Shown in pieces: positions 35,386-47,429 of a stretch of DNA of 64,000 nucleotides. Both the position numbers and the translations under genes were made by a program. The notes below the pieces were generated by a model, which worked only from the letters and a program-made list of their open reading frames with translations, ran no database searches and was not told where the DNA came from. The stretch comes from Epiperipatus broadwayi (Eukaryota; Onychophora; Udeonychophora; Euonychophora; Peripatidae), in contig JAQFVV010012405.1 of assembly GCA_028023455.1 (NCBI GenBank), positions 3,287,149-3,351,148 on the forward strand, in the 5' to 3' direction. Position 1 is the first letter of the stretch, and the number at the start of each line of letters is the position of its first letter.

Positions 35386-35507
35386 AAGTAAAGAGGTTTC
35401 CCTCTTTTCTTCCCAGCGTAAGCTTGTGGCTAAGACCTGTAGAGGTCCCTACCTTCAAATTTTCAGACGGTTATTCCTAAAGGTTACAACAGCCTTAGTA
35501 AATATTA
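35375..35507. mobile_element. 133-bp retroposon-like insertion with 13-bp target duplication
   Basis: CTTTTAAAGTCAG at 35,362-35,374 is repeated exactly at 35,508-35,520. The related unduplicated site in the neighbouring repeat unit (near 34,925-34,945) lacks the insert, so it is a natural empty site. The insert is less AT-rich than its surroundings. A box-A-like GTGGCTAAGACCTG is followed about 40 bp later by GGTTATTCC. It is probably a SINE or a retroposed small RNA, identity unknown. Confidence 0.6.
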
Positions 35508-35520
35508 CTTTTAAAGTCAG

Positions 35521-36210
35521 GTAATTTACTTTTTTTTTATAAAGATATGTGTATGCATTTACAGTTGAAACTCATTTTAAATATATAAACTATGTATAAA
35601 AAGCATGAAGGTAAATTACTAAAGTTTTTAAAACAAGTATTATGAAGTAAAAATTCCGAGTCTATAAAATTTTCTACAGAAGATAATAGAAAACCATTCA
35701 TCAAGATTGTTGCAATATTTATTGCATTAGAAAGTATCAAATAAGCAAACAAATTACATTTGTATATCAATATTGATATAGACAATAATATGTAAATACA
35801 TGTCATTTTTTTGTATTATATACAAAGTGATATATTCAAGAATTAAACCTTTTTGGGTCCAAACTCCACCCATTTCTTTCAGTACTATATTTATTATATA
35901 ATTTTTGAGTGACTAAATCATTTAATTACTTATTAAGGAAAAGTTAATGAATACAAATAAAAAAAATTTAAAATAATAAAGAAAAATAAATACTAAGTAA
36001 GTGGTTATAATAAAACATAAAACACAATCAATGGTCAAATCATAAGTATTTTTCTGATATATTCCAATTAATTAAATTTATTTCAATCTCCATTGGATAA
36101 ATTGGGTTTCATACAATTACACTTTAATCTATATATTTTTTGAATTTTAAATGTGAGGCTATTTCATAAAGAGTAATTGTAACAATTATTATAAGAGAGA
36201 TCACTTAATA
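35521..36210. other. AT-rich intergenic DNA
   Basis: No gene. The minus-strand frame at 35,537-35,806 is low-complexity with no domain. Confidence 0.55.
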
Positions 36211-36212
36211 TT

Positions 36213-36248
<36 letters not shown>
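36211..36248. repeat. (CA)n(TA)n microsatellite
   Basis: About seven CA units run directly into about ten TA units. Confidence 0.9.
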
Positions 36249-36449
36249 GATAATAATTAATGTAAAGTTTGAAATGAAATTATATTTGTTTTTGCTTTGC
36301 ATAGTATGTGTTCAACATTACATAATAGGTTTAAAGACAATATGAAAATTGTGATCATATACTAACTTATTCACATTTTAAAAATAAAATATAATGCATT
36401 AAGAGACTTATACATGATGTTCTGATCAATATTTTGATGTGCTGATGAA

Positions 36450-36507
36450 ATATTTAATGTCTAGCGTCTCTGATGAGGCTGGGCTGTAGCTGAAATATAT
36501 TAAATAT
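36450..36507 (+). ncRNA. Candidate type III hammerhead ribozyme (possibly degenerate)
   Basis: All core elements are in order: ATATTTAAT (stem III, 5' side), the cleavage triplet GTC at 36,459-36,461, CTGATGA at 36,470-36,476, a short stem II (GGCT with AGCT), GAAA at 36,492-36,495, and ATTAAATAT (stem III, 3' side, a perfect 9-bp complement, separated by two bulged bases). The weak point is stem I: only 8 bases separate GTC from CTGATGA and they pair poorly. If real it would self-cleave after the GTC. No host element boundary is visible around it. Confidence 0.35.
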
Positions 36508-36519
36508 GAGAGATAAGTT

Positions 36520-38750
36520 TATTATTATATTAGATAAATATTAATGATATTACAAGTTGGAATTTGCACCTAGCTAATATGTATGAAGTATGCTAAATAG
36601 GTTTGTCTATTATTATATTAAATAAAGGTTAATAACATTTGCAAATTCGAATTTGCACTTGAAATACTTTTGGTATGCATATGTTTTGATTATGCATTTC
36701 ATATATAAGATCATAAATTTCTATAAAAGATGCAATTAAAATAATAAATAAATCAGTTTTTAAATTGTTTGTGGAACAATTAACCAACTTTAAATATTTT
36801 ATTGTTTATTTATTGCATATTGTATCATTTTTAATTTTGTATAAATAAAATGTCCGTTAATTAGAACAAAATTGTGATCATAATATATATACAAGTCAAC
36901 CCCCCCCCCCCCGTTTATATTCTAATAAATGTTTTTTTTTTTTTTTTTTCAACTTGTAGAGATACAATCAAATTTAGTAAAATTTGTAAACTTTCTTACT
37001 CAGTTAATTAATATTTGATTAATTTATTTTCATTCAAAGTTTAATTGAACATAATGTAAATTGTATAATTGTTTTTAAAATAAAGGTTTAATTTTGATTA
37101 TGGATTGCTGTTTATAGATATAATGAAATTTTGAATAAATTGGTTTACTTGTGCATATTTATGAAACTGCTAGTGATATCATCATATTACCTATCATTGT
37201 AGAATAGTGTAACCTCGTTTTGATTTAATAAAACAATAATCATCCTTTATATATATATGATTTATATGTGTGCTTTATTTGATTTGCCCTTTGAGTAAAA
37301 ATAAATTAAATGGCATTATACTTTGATTAATCTATTTCTATTCAACGGTTAATTGAGTTATGGGAAAGGCATAATAAGGTACAATTAATTGACCATAAAG
37401 TAAATTATATAGCTCTTTTAAAATAAAATTTATTAAAATAACCTTTTGAATGGTGGCTAGTTGTTTAAAGAGTACTCTTTCAGATAGAATCAGTTTTAAG
37501 CTTTGATCTTGATTGGACTCTCATGTTTTTCAAAGGTCCTTATTAATTAACAAGTTCACTTGTTTTGCATTTTATATTTTACTTATTTAAAATTGGTTTT
37601 TCAAAAAGGCAAATTTTTTTTTGTGTGAAATTGATTAAATAGAATTTCTGTTCACATCTCTTTTATATATATATTTAAAAAATGTTATAATAAATATTTT
37701 AAAAGTATATTTATATAAAAGTATATTTAAAGAAATAGTTTCAATTTAAGTTGCTATTCTAATACAAAGTAATAAAAAATACGGTAAATCTAGAAAATAA
37801 AATTTTAAAAGTTAACCGCCATTACATCTTTCTCGCCCTGCACTTATTTGACTTTCAGAGACATTTCCACCTATACATGCAATAGTTTTTTTTTCTCTAT
37901 TTAAAAATTCTATTTCCTTTTATGAGAAACTTTTCTTAAAATTATCAATGATTGTATTATAAAGTCAGATAATGAAAGCATAGTGCTAACTGCAGTTATA
38001 AGACATCAAAACCATAAATTATATGAATTTTAAACTATCAAAATGAAAAATGGTTGTGAATATTTATAGGCAGCCTCTTGATATACTTTACATTATAGCC
38101 AAAATATTTTACACTTAAATGTTATAATGAAAATATTTATCTGATATTAGTGCATGTGGGAGATGCTCTGAACCAACCAAAGTTTAAATATGTAAATAGA
38201 AAACAATATAATAAACTATCATAAAGACAATTTATTGTATTGCTGTGCGTTGTTAGCAGAGAGCAGTGCAGTGGGAGAATAAAGTGTTCAGGGTTATGAA
38301 TTAATGCTCAGTTGAGTAAAAAAAAAATTACTTTCATTACGTATGACAATTTTCATTTTTACTTATTGAATAATTAGAAAAAATATACAGGTAATCCCTC
38401 CCTCTCTCATTGTGAATTTATTTTTTTCAATTGTGTAGAAAACAAAAAAATTTTTTTTTACCATGCATGACATTTTAATAATATAATCTGTTTATCTGCG
38501 TGTGGCAAATTAAAATAAAAAACAACAACTTTATAGCAGTAAATTTAAAAATAAAAAAATTTTAAAATGTTGTAGATCATTAAAAAAAAATAAAGAAATA
38601 TTCTTATAATTTTAATGCAAAAAAAACAAAAAAAAAACTGAAGAAAATAGTGCTATAGTTGTATACATGCTAATGTCAAAGAATTTATTAAGAGAAATTT
38701 AAACTTTTTTATTTAGTACATACTCTGACGTGCATGTCACAATATGTAAT
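36520..38750. other. AT-rich intergenic DNA
   Basis: No gene recognised. The inverted partner of 33,806-33,853 lies at 36,837-36,885, followed by a run of 13 C (36,900-36,912) and a poly-T tract (about 36,931-36,949). Such C runs are rare in this sequence. Confidence 0.6.
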
Positions 38751-38751
38751 A

Positions 38752-38990
38752 AAAACAGGTAAAACTCTTCCATACAGTAGTGCCACTCAGTGCAAGCCAG
38801 AGTAATCAATAGGTGCAGTGTTCTCAGATCCAAGGTTCTTCACTGATGAAAGCCACAAGCTAGAAACTAGTCTAGGGATATTGGATGAGTAGGCACTAGA
38901 TAGGGGTTTTATGCACAGGCCTTCTGGCATCCATTGATTACTCTGGCTTGCACTGAGTGGCATTATTGTATGGAGAGTTTTGCCTGTTTT
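38752..38990. mobile_element. 239-bp fold-back (MITE-like) element
   Basis: Terminal inverted repeats of about 58 bp (38,752-38,810 and 38,933-38,990), including TGCCACTCAGTGCAAGCCAG and its complement, with few mismatches. The loop is about 120 bp and noncoding. No sure target duplication. Confidence 0.75.
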
Positions 38991-38994
38991 AATA

Positions 38995-40973
38995 ATAGTT
39001 ATGAGCAAGCATAAGAAATGGTGATCATGAGATGTTTAGTGGTTTAATATATAATAAAAAATTAAGTCATGTATTTTCTAGCTACAGTCTCAAATCATGA
39101 ATAAAGAAAACAATTAGAAATCATTTATGTTTATATAATGTTAAATATAATTCATTTTTAATATTATAAATAAATTTAAAATGAATGTAAAGTGAATGTA
39201 TGATTTATTTAAGTTAAAATAAAATATTAACTGTATAGTATTGAATAATAATAAATGTAATAATGATTACAAAGAAAGAGATTGGCAATTCATGAGCTAT
39301 TTTTAAAAGAATGCATTGTTACTAAGTAATGGAAAATCACATGCAAATATAAAAAAAGATTTAAGATATAAGCCATAATGCACTTTGAATAGATATTATG
39401 AATGAGAGGGTGTGAACCCTTCTCAATTAATATCCTTAAGAATAAATGACATGGTTAACAACAATAAAATAATAATTTTCTAATGGGGAGAATACTATGC
39501 TGAACCATTTGAAGCATTTGAATGTTTGGATATTGATATGAACAATAATATTTAATAAAAAGGATTAGTTGGACATTATCTAATGATAATGTTCATGGAG
39601 ACACACATCATCATATATCATTGTGGGAGTATTATGGAAAATATCACAGAAAATGGAACTAATTAGAGAATGTTCAAGATCTCGACCAGGGTAATAAACA
39701 CTAGCATAAATAAATAATTTCTAAAATTTCCTCAACAAATTTATTTTTATCTATTCTTCAGTATTTAAGAAGAATAGTAATAATACTTTAATAGATATCT
39801 GTTCAAAATTTTTTCTTTTAAAATCTAAAGTAATAATCCAGTTTATTCTATTATTCAACACAAACTTAATAAATAGATCAAGTAAGTAAGACTTGAATTG
39901 ATTAGCAATAATACTTCTAGGAAACAAATTAAAAATTAAAAACATAGTTAACATTTAAAATTTATTTTAAATATATGAAAATAATTATTATGAAAAGATT
40001 TACTTGATCTAAAAGATATTTAAAAAAAAGTAAATATATATTTTTTTATTGAATGAAAGATTCTATTAACTTTTTTTTGTAATTATGAATATACATGTTT
40101 AATAATATTTAAAGTAAAGATCTAAATTTAGTAGATTATAATAATACAATGGATTATTTAAAATTTATAATTGTTGAATTTAATTTTGTGTTATTGACTT
40201 AATAAATTTACATTTTATTATTAATCTATGCAACATTTGATTTACCTATTTTACAAATTATTTTATTTATAGGGTATTGATTCACATATTCTAAACTACA
40301 TAATTCACTAAATAATAAATGATTTATTTATTGAATTATGTATTTACCAAATAGAATATTTATCATTGCATAGACTCCACTGGCACATTATAAATACATG
40401 AGTCTATTATGATATAGCTTACGATTATTATAAATTCATTTGTAGGCAAGATTAAAGTTTTTAGTAGTATGTATTGGATTCACATTTAAAATAATTATAT
40501 AAATTAAAATACAAATTTAGTAATTACGTACAATTACTTTTGATCTTCTTGTCTTAAATTAGTATATATAGTATTTTGGCTAGTAACATGTTAGCTAACC
40601 TTGAATAATGATTTATGATGATAATATTTATTGTTTTAACTGAAGTCATGCTACCTGAGCTATACATATTACATCACATTATTTATTGTTGCTGCCTAAA
40701 TTTTAATAAGATATATACAATATTCTGTTACATTTTTGCCACCCCGGGTATGGACATGTAAAACAAAGTCTCATTCTTTCTTATATCATATATATATTCT
40801 CTTAATATATATATATATAACGAAACTTAAATATATTCCAAACAACAGTAAACAATTTATAATATAATATTAATAAAAACTCATAAAGAAATATTTTCAA
40901 TTATATTCATAATCATTTTCAACTCAACTTTCAAAATGGAATCATCTATTACCAACCAGAAACACGTGTCGAT
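38995..40973. other. AT-rich intergenic DNA
   Basis: No gene or clear repeat. TA-rich runs lie near 40,805-40,820. Confidence 0.55.
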
Positions 40974-41669
40974 TTAAATATCCCACAATTCATTAATCCT
41001 AACATTTGCTGACTGTCTGTTTATTATCGTATTTTTATACCTACTAATAAAAACTGCCTCTTTAATTTTGCTTTTTTCATTATCTCTCTCTTGGCCTAAA
41101 ACTTTTATTTTATTTATATCAAAATTAAATTTAAAATTACAATTCCTATCATGATCATAAAAAACAGATTCAGTATATAACTTGACTTCATTATTATTAT
41201 CATTACATATCTGTATATTTTTCAAAACTCTTTTATACAACAATTTATGTTCTTTAATTTTTTTCTCCATATTACATCTAGATTCCCCTACATATGATAA
41301 GTTACACCCACAAAAAATTCTATAAATTATATTACTCACGTTATTTTTTTCTAACTTATCTTTTGAATTATTAACCATTCTATTTAAATTACCTGATCCA
41401 TAAAATGAAATATTATATATACTATTATAAACTTTTTTCATAAATTTTACTTGATTATTATTATAAAAAGGCAAAGAAATCCACTTCTTACTCTCAGTTT
41501 CTTCATCACCAGTATTTCTATTAATTTTCCTACTAAATTGACAAACCACTTGATAAATTTCTTTTATATTATAACCTACACTTAATAATTCACTTACATA
41601 ATTTTCAATATTTTTCTTTTTATCACATGCATATTTACACAAAATATTATTTCTATGTAAAGTGGTCCA
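40974..41669 (-). pseudogene. Penelope-like element fragment: linker and GIY-YIG endonuclease
   Basis: The open frame runs from just after a TAG (41,670-41,672) to the stop at 40,974, about 231 codons, with no ATG near the start. The first part (LHRNNILCKYACDKKKNIEN, then KWISLPFY) matches the end of the reverse transcriptase and the linker of Penelope-like retroelements. The second half is the GIY-YIG endonuclease: IIYRIFCGCNLSYVGES, then KKIKEHKLLYKR, a YDHDRNCNFKF block, a KIKEAVFISR block with the likely catalytic glutamate, and a terminal INRQS segment. Here the YVG glycine and the downstream arginine and glutamate are kept, unlike in the fragment at 26.0 kb. The RT catalytic core is missing, so it is a 5'-truncated copy. 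Confidence 0.85.
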
Positions 41670-41672
41670 CTA

Positions 41673-43950
41673 TTTAGCCACTACCAAACCTAGGGCAAGA
41701 CTACCGACAATATTTATCTGGATGCACATACTTAGGTGTTACTTCATCAAATTAGAACAATAAGTCAAATAATGCTGAAATACTAAAAATATAATGACTA
41801 TCATCAATGCTTTGGCCACTTAGTACAATAATGTACTGGGAAACTATAAACTAAATTTCTAAAGAAATAATAATAAAATGGAATGCAGTTCATGGATTTT
41901 AAATCATATCTTTTTTGCACCAACCAGGATCATCATCATTTGCATGTTCATAACCTTAAACATAAACTCCTATTTCATATAATTATTATGCACAAATGCA
42001 GTTTAGGATACAAGAACTCTAAACTATCAATGTGATCAAAAGATAAATAAATAAATAAAGCAGCTTATTATAAATCATTGTAAATAATTCCTAGGTTTCC
42101 TCTACTATAAGTAATTGGTTTTATTGGGATCATTTAAAAACTCATAGAACACTAAGTGCTGTCATGAAATAAAGTCATACACAGTGCAATTTATGAAACA
42201 GGAATTGGATAGAATAAAGCAATTAAGACTAAAAAATATTTTTTATAACAATTATTTAATAACTAATAGATTATCAATAAACAAAATATGACATAGTATG
42301 AAATTTTAAACATTCAGTTCATCAAAAAATATATTTTTATAAAAATTATAATCAATCATTTGATTTCTATTCATAAATTAACTTTTAATTAATTAAGTTA
42401 TTTCTTTAAAATAACAGAATTGGAAAAACTTTTCAAAATCAAAGATAATCTTTGATTTGATTTAGCTTAATGTTTTGTTAAGTTTTTAGGAGGGAAAATA
42501 AATGAAAAGAGAAAAACATGTTTCAAAAAAATTAAATTTTTTAAAAACTATTTCATAATTTTGAAGAGAAAATTGACTGGATTTTAAGAAACATTTGTTT
42601 CACAATTGGAAAACATGAACTTAATGAAAATATTTAAAATTATCAATGCTTACAAAAAATTATTACTCTTATATAAAAATAAAAAGAATTCTATTAATAA
42701 AAGTATGGTATGTGCACACAAAATAATACCTCCAATAATCATTTTATTTTTATTCTGTTGACTTTCCAAATTATAATTTCCAGTTCAGTTTTTTTCTTGA
42801 AGGCTTCTATACATGAACATGATTAATTTGACCTTTTTCTGATATGAAGTATTTCATTTCCAGGTTAACAACATCAAAATTTTATCCATTTTTAAAATAC
42901 ATTTCACAGAGATGTATGCTCATGATTGAACACAAGGTTGCAGATTACTTTAAGGCAATAACTTCTCTACATTTTTATTCTAGTGAAGGCAGGTTGCATA
43001 GAGGAATATGATGTCTATTTTTTTCTGAATTTAGCATATGGTTTTTATTGTACAAACCATTTTTATGACTCAACTCATAATATGCTAAAAGTTTGATTAA
43101 AACTTTTGCTATTCTATGTAATAACTTGGTTAAGATTCCTGCTGTATTATGCATCAGCTTGGTAAATATTTCAGCTTTTTTCCAGCTGGATTAAGACTTG
43201 GCTGCTGTCTCCTTAACAGCTAAGTTAAGAATCTATTTGTTACTAGACACTTGGGTTTTCTGACATATTCTTATTTTCCATTATTTTTTTCTAGAAGCAT
43301 CTTGATTACAAGCCAATCACAAAATGTCTCTAACCTGATCTTTATAACAACCAATTAGATAAACTTTTACAAATACATTTGTTCAGCTATTTTCATTTTT
43401 AATCATAGACATTGAAAACAAGTCAAAAACATTAATTAACATCATATAATTCTTGGAATTTTTTGCTAAGTAAAAACATTTTCTTGCAAAAAAAAACCCA
43501 AGACAATCATTTAATTACAGTGATTTGATTTTTTTTTTTTTGCATTGAAGAGAGATAAAGAGAAAAGAAAACAACCCTGACTAATTAAAAATAAAATTTA
43601 CCAAAATTATTAAAATCTAATTTTTTTATTTTTAAAAATACTAACATAAAATTTTACCTTTCTTGTAAGATCAAAATTAATATCTATTAAATAATTTACA
43701 AAAAAGAGAACATTATTTTTCTTTTAGTATAGTTTCATAGTTTAAATTAAAATTACTAATTATTTATAATTACTGAAGAGAGAGAAAGAAAAAGCAACTT
43801 ATTTACATTATTTTATAATTTCTCTCTCCTTTACAATAATTTATATTATTAAAATATTCACATATTAAAATCTTATTATTTAATAAATTTAATGTTTGAA
43901 AATTCTCATATTATAATATTGGAACTTAAAATATTTAGTTAATTGGAAAC
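41673..43950. other. AT-rich intergenic DNA
   Basis: No coding sequence. The part from 42,900 to 43,330 has slightly more balanced composition and small internal repeats (AACTTGGTTAAGA, CAGCTTGGTAAAT), but no identity. Confidence 0.5.
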
Positions 43951-43951
43951 A

Positions 43952-43952
<1 letters not shown>

Positions 43953-44030
<78 letters not shown>
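43953..44030. repeat. (ATT)26 microsatellite
   Basis: An uninterrupted ATT repeat over 78 bp. Confidence 0.95.
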
Positions 44031-44671
44031 AAATATGCATGGGAAAATAAAATATAATTTTCTTCATTAATTAAATAATTCTATATTCAAACATGAGGGG
44101 CATGTTGCCAACTATCTAATTATTTTCAATAGCCAAGTGGTTATAATATATAACATTTTAAATTTAAAAAAATATTTGTCTTTTCATCTTTTTTGTAGCT
44201 TAGATCTACTAATATCCTCGATTGAAGATGTGCCTTTTTATATAATGAACTTTGTTATCATGTAATCGAATAGTTTAAAAATACAAGAAGTTTCATGATC
44301 AAACTATAATTAAAGTATAATAGGTTTGTGAGGTTCAATTTTGTTAGTATTTTATTTCAATATAATTTTATTTCTGATATTTTCTTGATCATTTAGGCAT
44401 TGGTGCTTGTTCATAGAATTTTGAATGTGAATGGTATCTTGGTGTGTGTGACCTGTTACTTTATCACATTGTGTTCAGTGCATTGAATTATTGCACCCTA
44501 TAAAACAAATAAAGCTAGAAATTGGGGATGATGATAAAATAATTTATTAGTAACACTGTTCTAGACACTAAAAATATCAGTATGTAAAAATATTATAAGT
44601 ATATTTGTCTTGGAAACTGTAGCTAAATTGTTACACACTTTATGAAGTTTTAATATTTTATATAAAATGGC

Positions 44672-44760
44672 ACACCAGTGCTTGGGCTAGAGTTGAGCTT
44701 TGACTATAAACCATTATATAAACTGGTAGTCAAAAACTATAGTCATAGCTAAGCCCAAAT
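44672..44760. repeat. Imperfect inverted repeat
   Basis: GCTTGGGCTAGAGTTGAGCT and TTTGACTATA are inverted, with small indels, as TATAGTCATAGCTAAGCCCA. The centre is a TATATAA loop. Confidence 0.45.
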
Positions 44761-44937
44761 ATATTATATATAATCAAGCATTTTTAATAAATAGGGATTC
44801 TGTTTTTAATATTTAGTTAAAATTTTCAGCCACATTGTTTCAAGGCAACAATTTATTATAATCAGTTTTGCATTATTGAAACAGTATTAATAGTTCTTTA
44901 TTTTAGCTTCTTTTTAAGCAAAAGTGATATAAATATA

Positions 44938-45011
44938 TATTTCACTTGATGGTATTTCTTTTAATATATATATATATATATATATTAAAAGAAATACCAT
45001 CAAGTGAAATA
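44938..45011. repeat. 74-bp perfect palindrome
   Basis: Each arm contains TTTCACTTGATGGTATTTCT followed by a TA run, and the two arms are perfectly complementary about 44,974/44,975. It would extrude as a cruciform and lies at the left edge of the duplicated block. Confidence 0.9.
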
Positions 45012-46815
45012 CTGCCCAGCTGTATCTCTTACAGTTTATACGATTTACATTCTTCATATTTGGTGATCAAATTATGTTCAATTTGCTAATTCTTTTATTA
45101 GAATATGTCAGTAAATAAATCAATTATTTTATATAGCATGATATTTATAAACTGTAATAGTTAAACAGCATTAAGCTGTTGCACATGTGCTTTGCAGACT
45201 TTAACTATAAATGACTGATTACTAACACTTCAAACACATGATAAAGTCTTTGGGAAAAGATAGAGTGGCCATTTATCTTTTTGAACCCAAACACTTTTGT
45301 ATGGGCAAATCTTAAGTGCCTGAAAGTGAAAGCATGAAGATATTAAATAATCACTTTAAATTACTTTTACATGCTTGAATGAATGACGGTGGTGAAAATT
45401 ACTAGAATTTACGATACGTCATTCTTATTTGAAATTAAATGTATATAAATAAATCAATTATTTTATATAGCATGATGTTTATAAACTGTAATAGTTAAAC
45501 AGCATTAAGCTGTTGCATTTTGCAGATTTTAATTATAAATGACTGAATATTAACACTTCAGACACATGATAAAGTATTTGGGAAAAGATAGAGTGGCCAT
45601 CTCTTTTCGAACCCAGAATATGTCAGGTAACTTTATCGATTGCAATTATTTTTCCTGGTCACACAACTCTGCTTAACATAACTAAACTTCAATAATAGAG
45701 TGGACAGAATCAGCTTTTAATTTGTTTGAAAGGCACTAGGTTTCTATACAAGAATCCGCTGGCCTACCCCCACTGTCTTTATTAGTCACTAACAAATAAT
45801 TAATTAATACACCCTGGAGGGATTATACTTTTTAATATGGCATTGGCAATTTATTTGGCAAACAATAATAGAAGTGTGTAAATAGCATTACTCTAGTAAT
45901 AATACATTTAAATAGACAACAACACAAATTATATTCTTAAGGTTTATTAATTTATAATGAAATATTTTAACATTAATAAGAAAATAAATGTATGAAAATC
46001 AAATTTATTGGCTATTAAAAGTTATTGCTTTTAAGATTCATATTTTTCACAGTCTTACTGAACACAGCATTTTGATATCATTATAGTTCAAAAAATGATG
46101 ATTTCTAATTTATGTGATAAAGTTTTTTTACTGGTAAGTTTTAACTGTTCAATTACATCATTTATAAAATTGCTATGCATGGGTTTGTTCATCCTGAGAG
46201 GGATCCATTGCATACTCTTCATACAGCTTGTAGGTAGTCTAGAGTTCAAAGCTTTAGATAGGCAGTGGCTTCACTCACATGATTATTGTGACTTCAGGAA
46301 GCAAGAAAACATTGGCAAATGCACTCTTCTTTATTCCATAATAGGCCTTGGCCCAATCTTTCTGACCTCACAGGAAATCAATTTTATAGTAACTGTTTTC
46401 TTGAGAAGATGAAGATCCAAGAACTTGATGCATGATATTTTTATACTCCTGACTTTAATAAGTGGCACACCTCCTGTTGACATCTTTTTACTTTTGATAA
46501 AATTTAATTTATTTTGTTTCAAAATAATTTTTCCCCTTTGGTCACCATCTTTAATTACGGTTGAAAAATGCTGTCATTTTAACTTTAAGTATTGCTTCTA
46601 ATTAATTTGTGATACAAATTTATCATTATCTTAGCACAAATCAAAGTTACTTTTAGTTATTCTCTTTATATGTCTTTTTTAAATCTTTAACATAAAAAAT
46701 ATAACCTAGGTTGTCTAAAATAAATCAGATTATACTAAAAAAATACTATTACCTCTTTTAAGAAATTTAATAATTTTATTTCTAAATTACCAATGTCAAT
46801 GTACAAATATTGTTC
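45012..46815. repeat. Segmental duplication, copy A
   Basis: It aligns in order with 47,430-48,775, with moderate divergence (shared landmarks CTGGTCACACAA, CACCCTGGA, GGCATTGGCAATTTATTTGG, TTATAGTAACTGTTTT). It has an extra part containing a direct repeat (45,113-45,290 and 45,447-45,615, offset 334 bp). Neither copy contains a convincing gene; frames differ between copies, which argues against coding. Confidence 0.75.
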
Positions 46816-47429
46816 AATACCTCCACAGTTAATGGAAAGAAAAAAAGGTGTTTAACTTTTTTTAATAACCTTTACCTACTTAGTTTATTTTCCCCATTGC
46901 TTTTTCCTTTTATTTATCTATCTGCTGACTGTTTTATGTCATGTGTGGCTATGATGCACACTTTTTAGGGATTTAATATGCTGCATCAAATGAAATATTT
47001 CTATGTCCATGGTACAGATGCAGTATTCATTTAAGTGTATGATAAGGAGCCCCAATCTAAAACACATTGGAGTATTATTCATTCTTCTGAGACTTATAGG
47101 TTCATGGTGACATGGTTTATCTCCTTTTTAATAGGACTCTGCTTCTATCAGATTGATCATTTAAGAATCTTATCATACTTACTGGTGTGTAAGTAATTGG
47201 CTATGATTTTTTTCCCTCTTCCGCATGTATATATCTGATAACCTCCTTTAACTAAAGTCTACATCAGCTACAATCATATTTTTATAGACATTAATTTTTT
47301 TTATAGTTGTATAATCTGATTTAAAAGTTGTAATCTTAATTAATTATTTAAATCTTGCACTATTTTTTTTTTAACAAAAAACTTAAATCTAACACAATAA
47401 CTTTTCTTTCACATGTCAAAACTCATTTA
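46816..47429. other. Spacer between duplicated blocks
   Basis: AT-rich, no feature recognised. Confidence 0.5.

Noticed and set aside
36900-36912. Run of 13 C as a functional signal
   Set aside because: A homopolymer next to a poly-T tract is most simply replication slippage or an assembly-sensitive spot.
38787-39008. 73-residue minus-strand frame
   Set aside because: It spans the inverted repeats of a fold-back element and is explained by that palindrome.
46095-46412. 105-residue plus-strand frame
   Set aside because: It lies in the duplicated block, and the equivalent part of copy B (48,050-48,360) does not conserve the frame.
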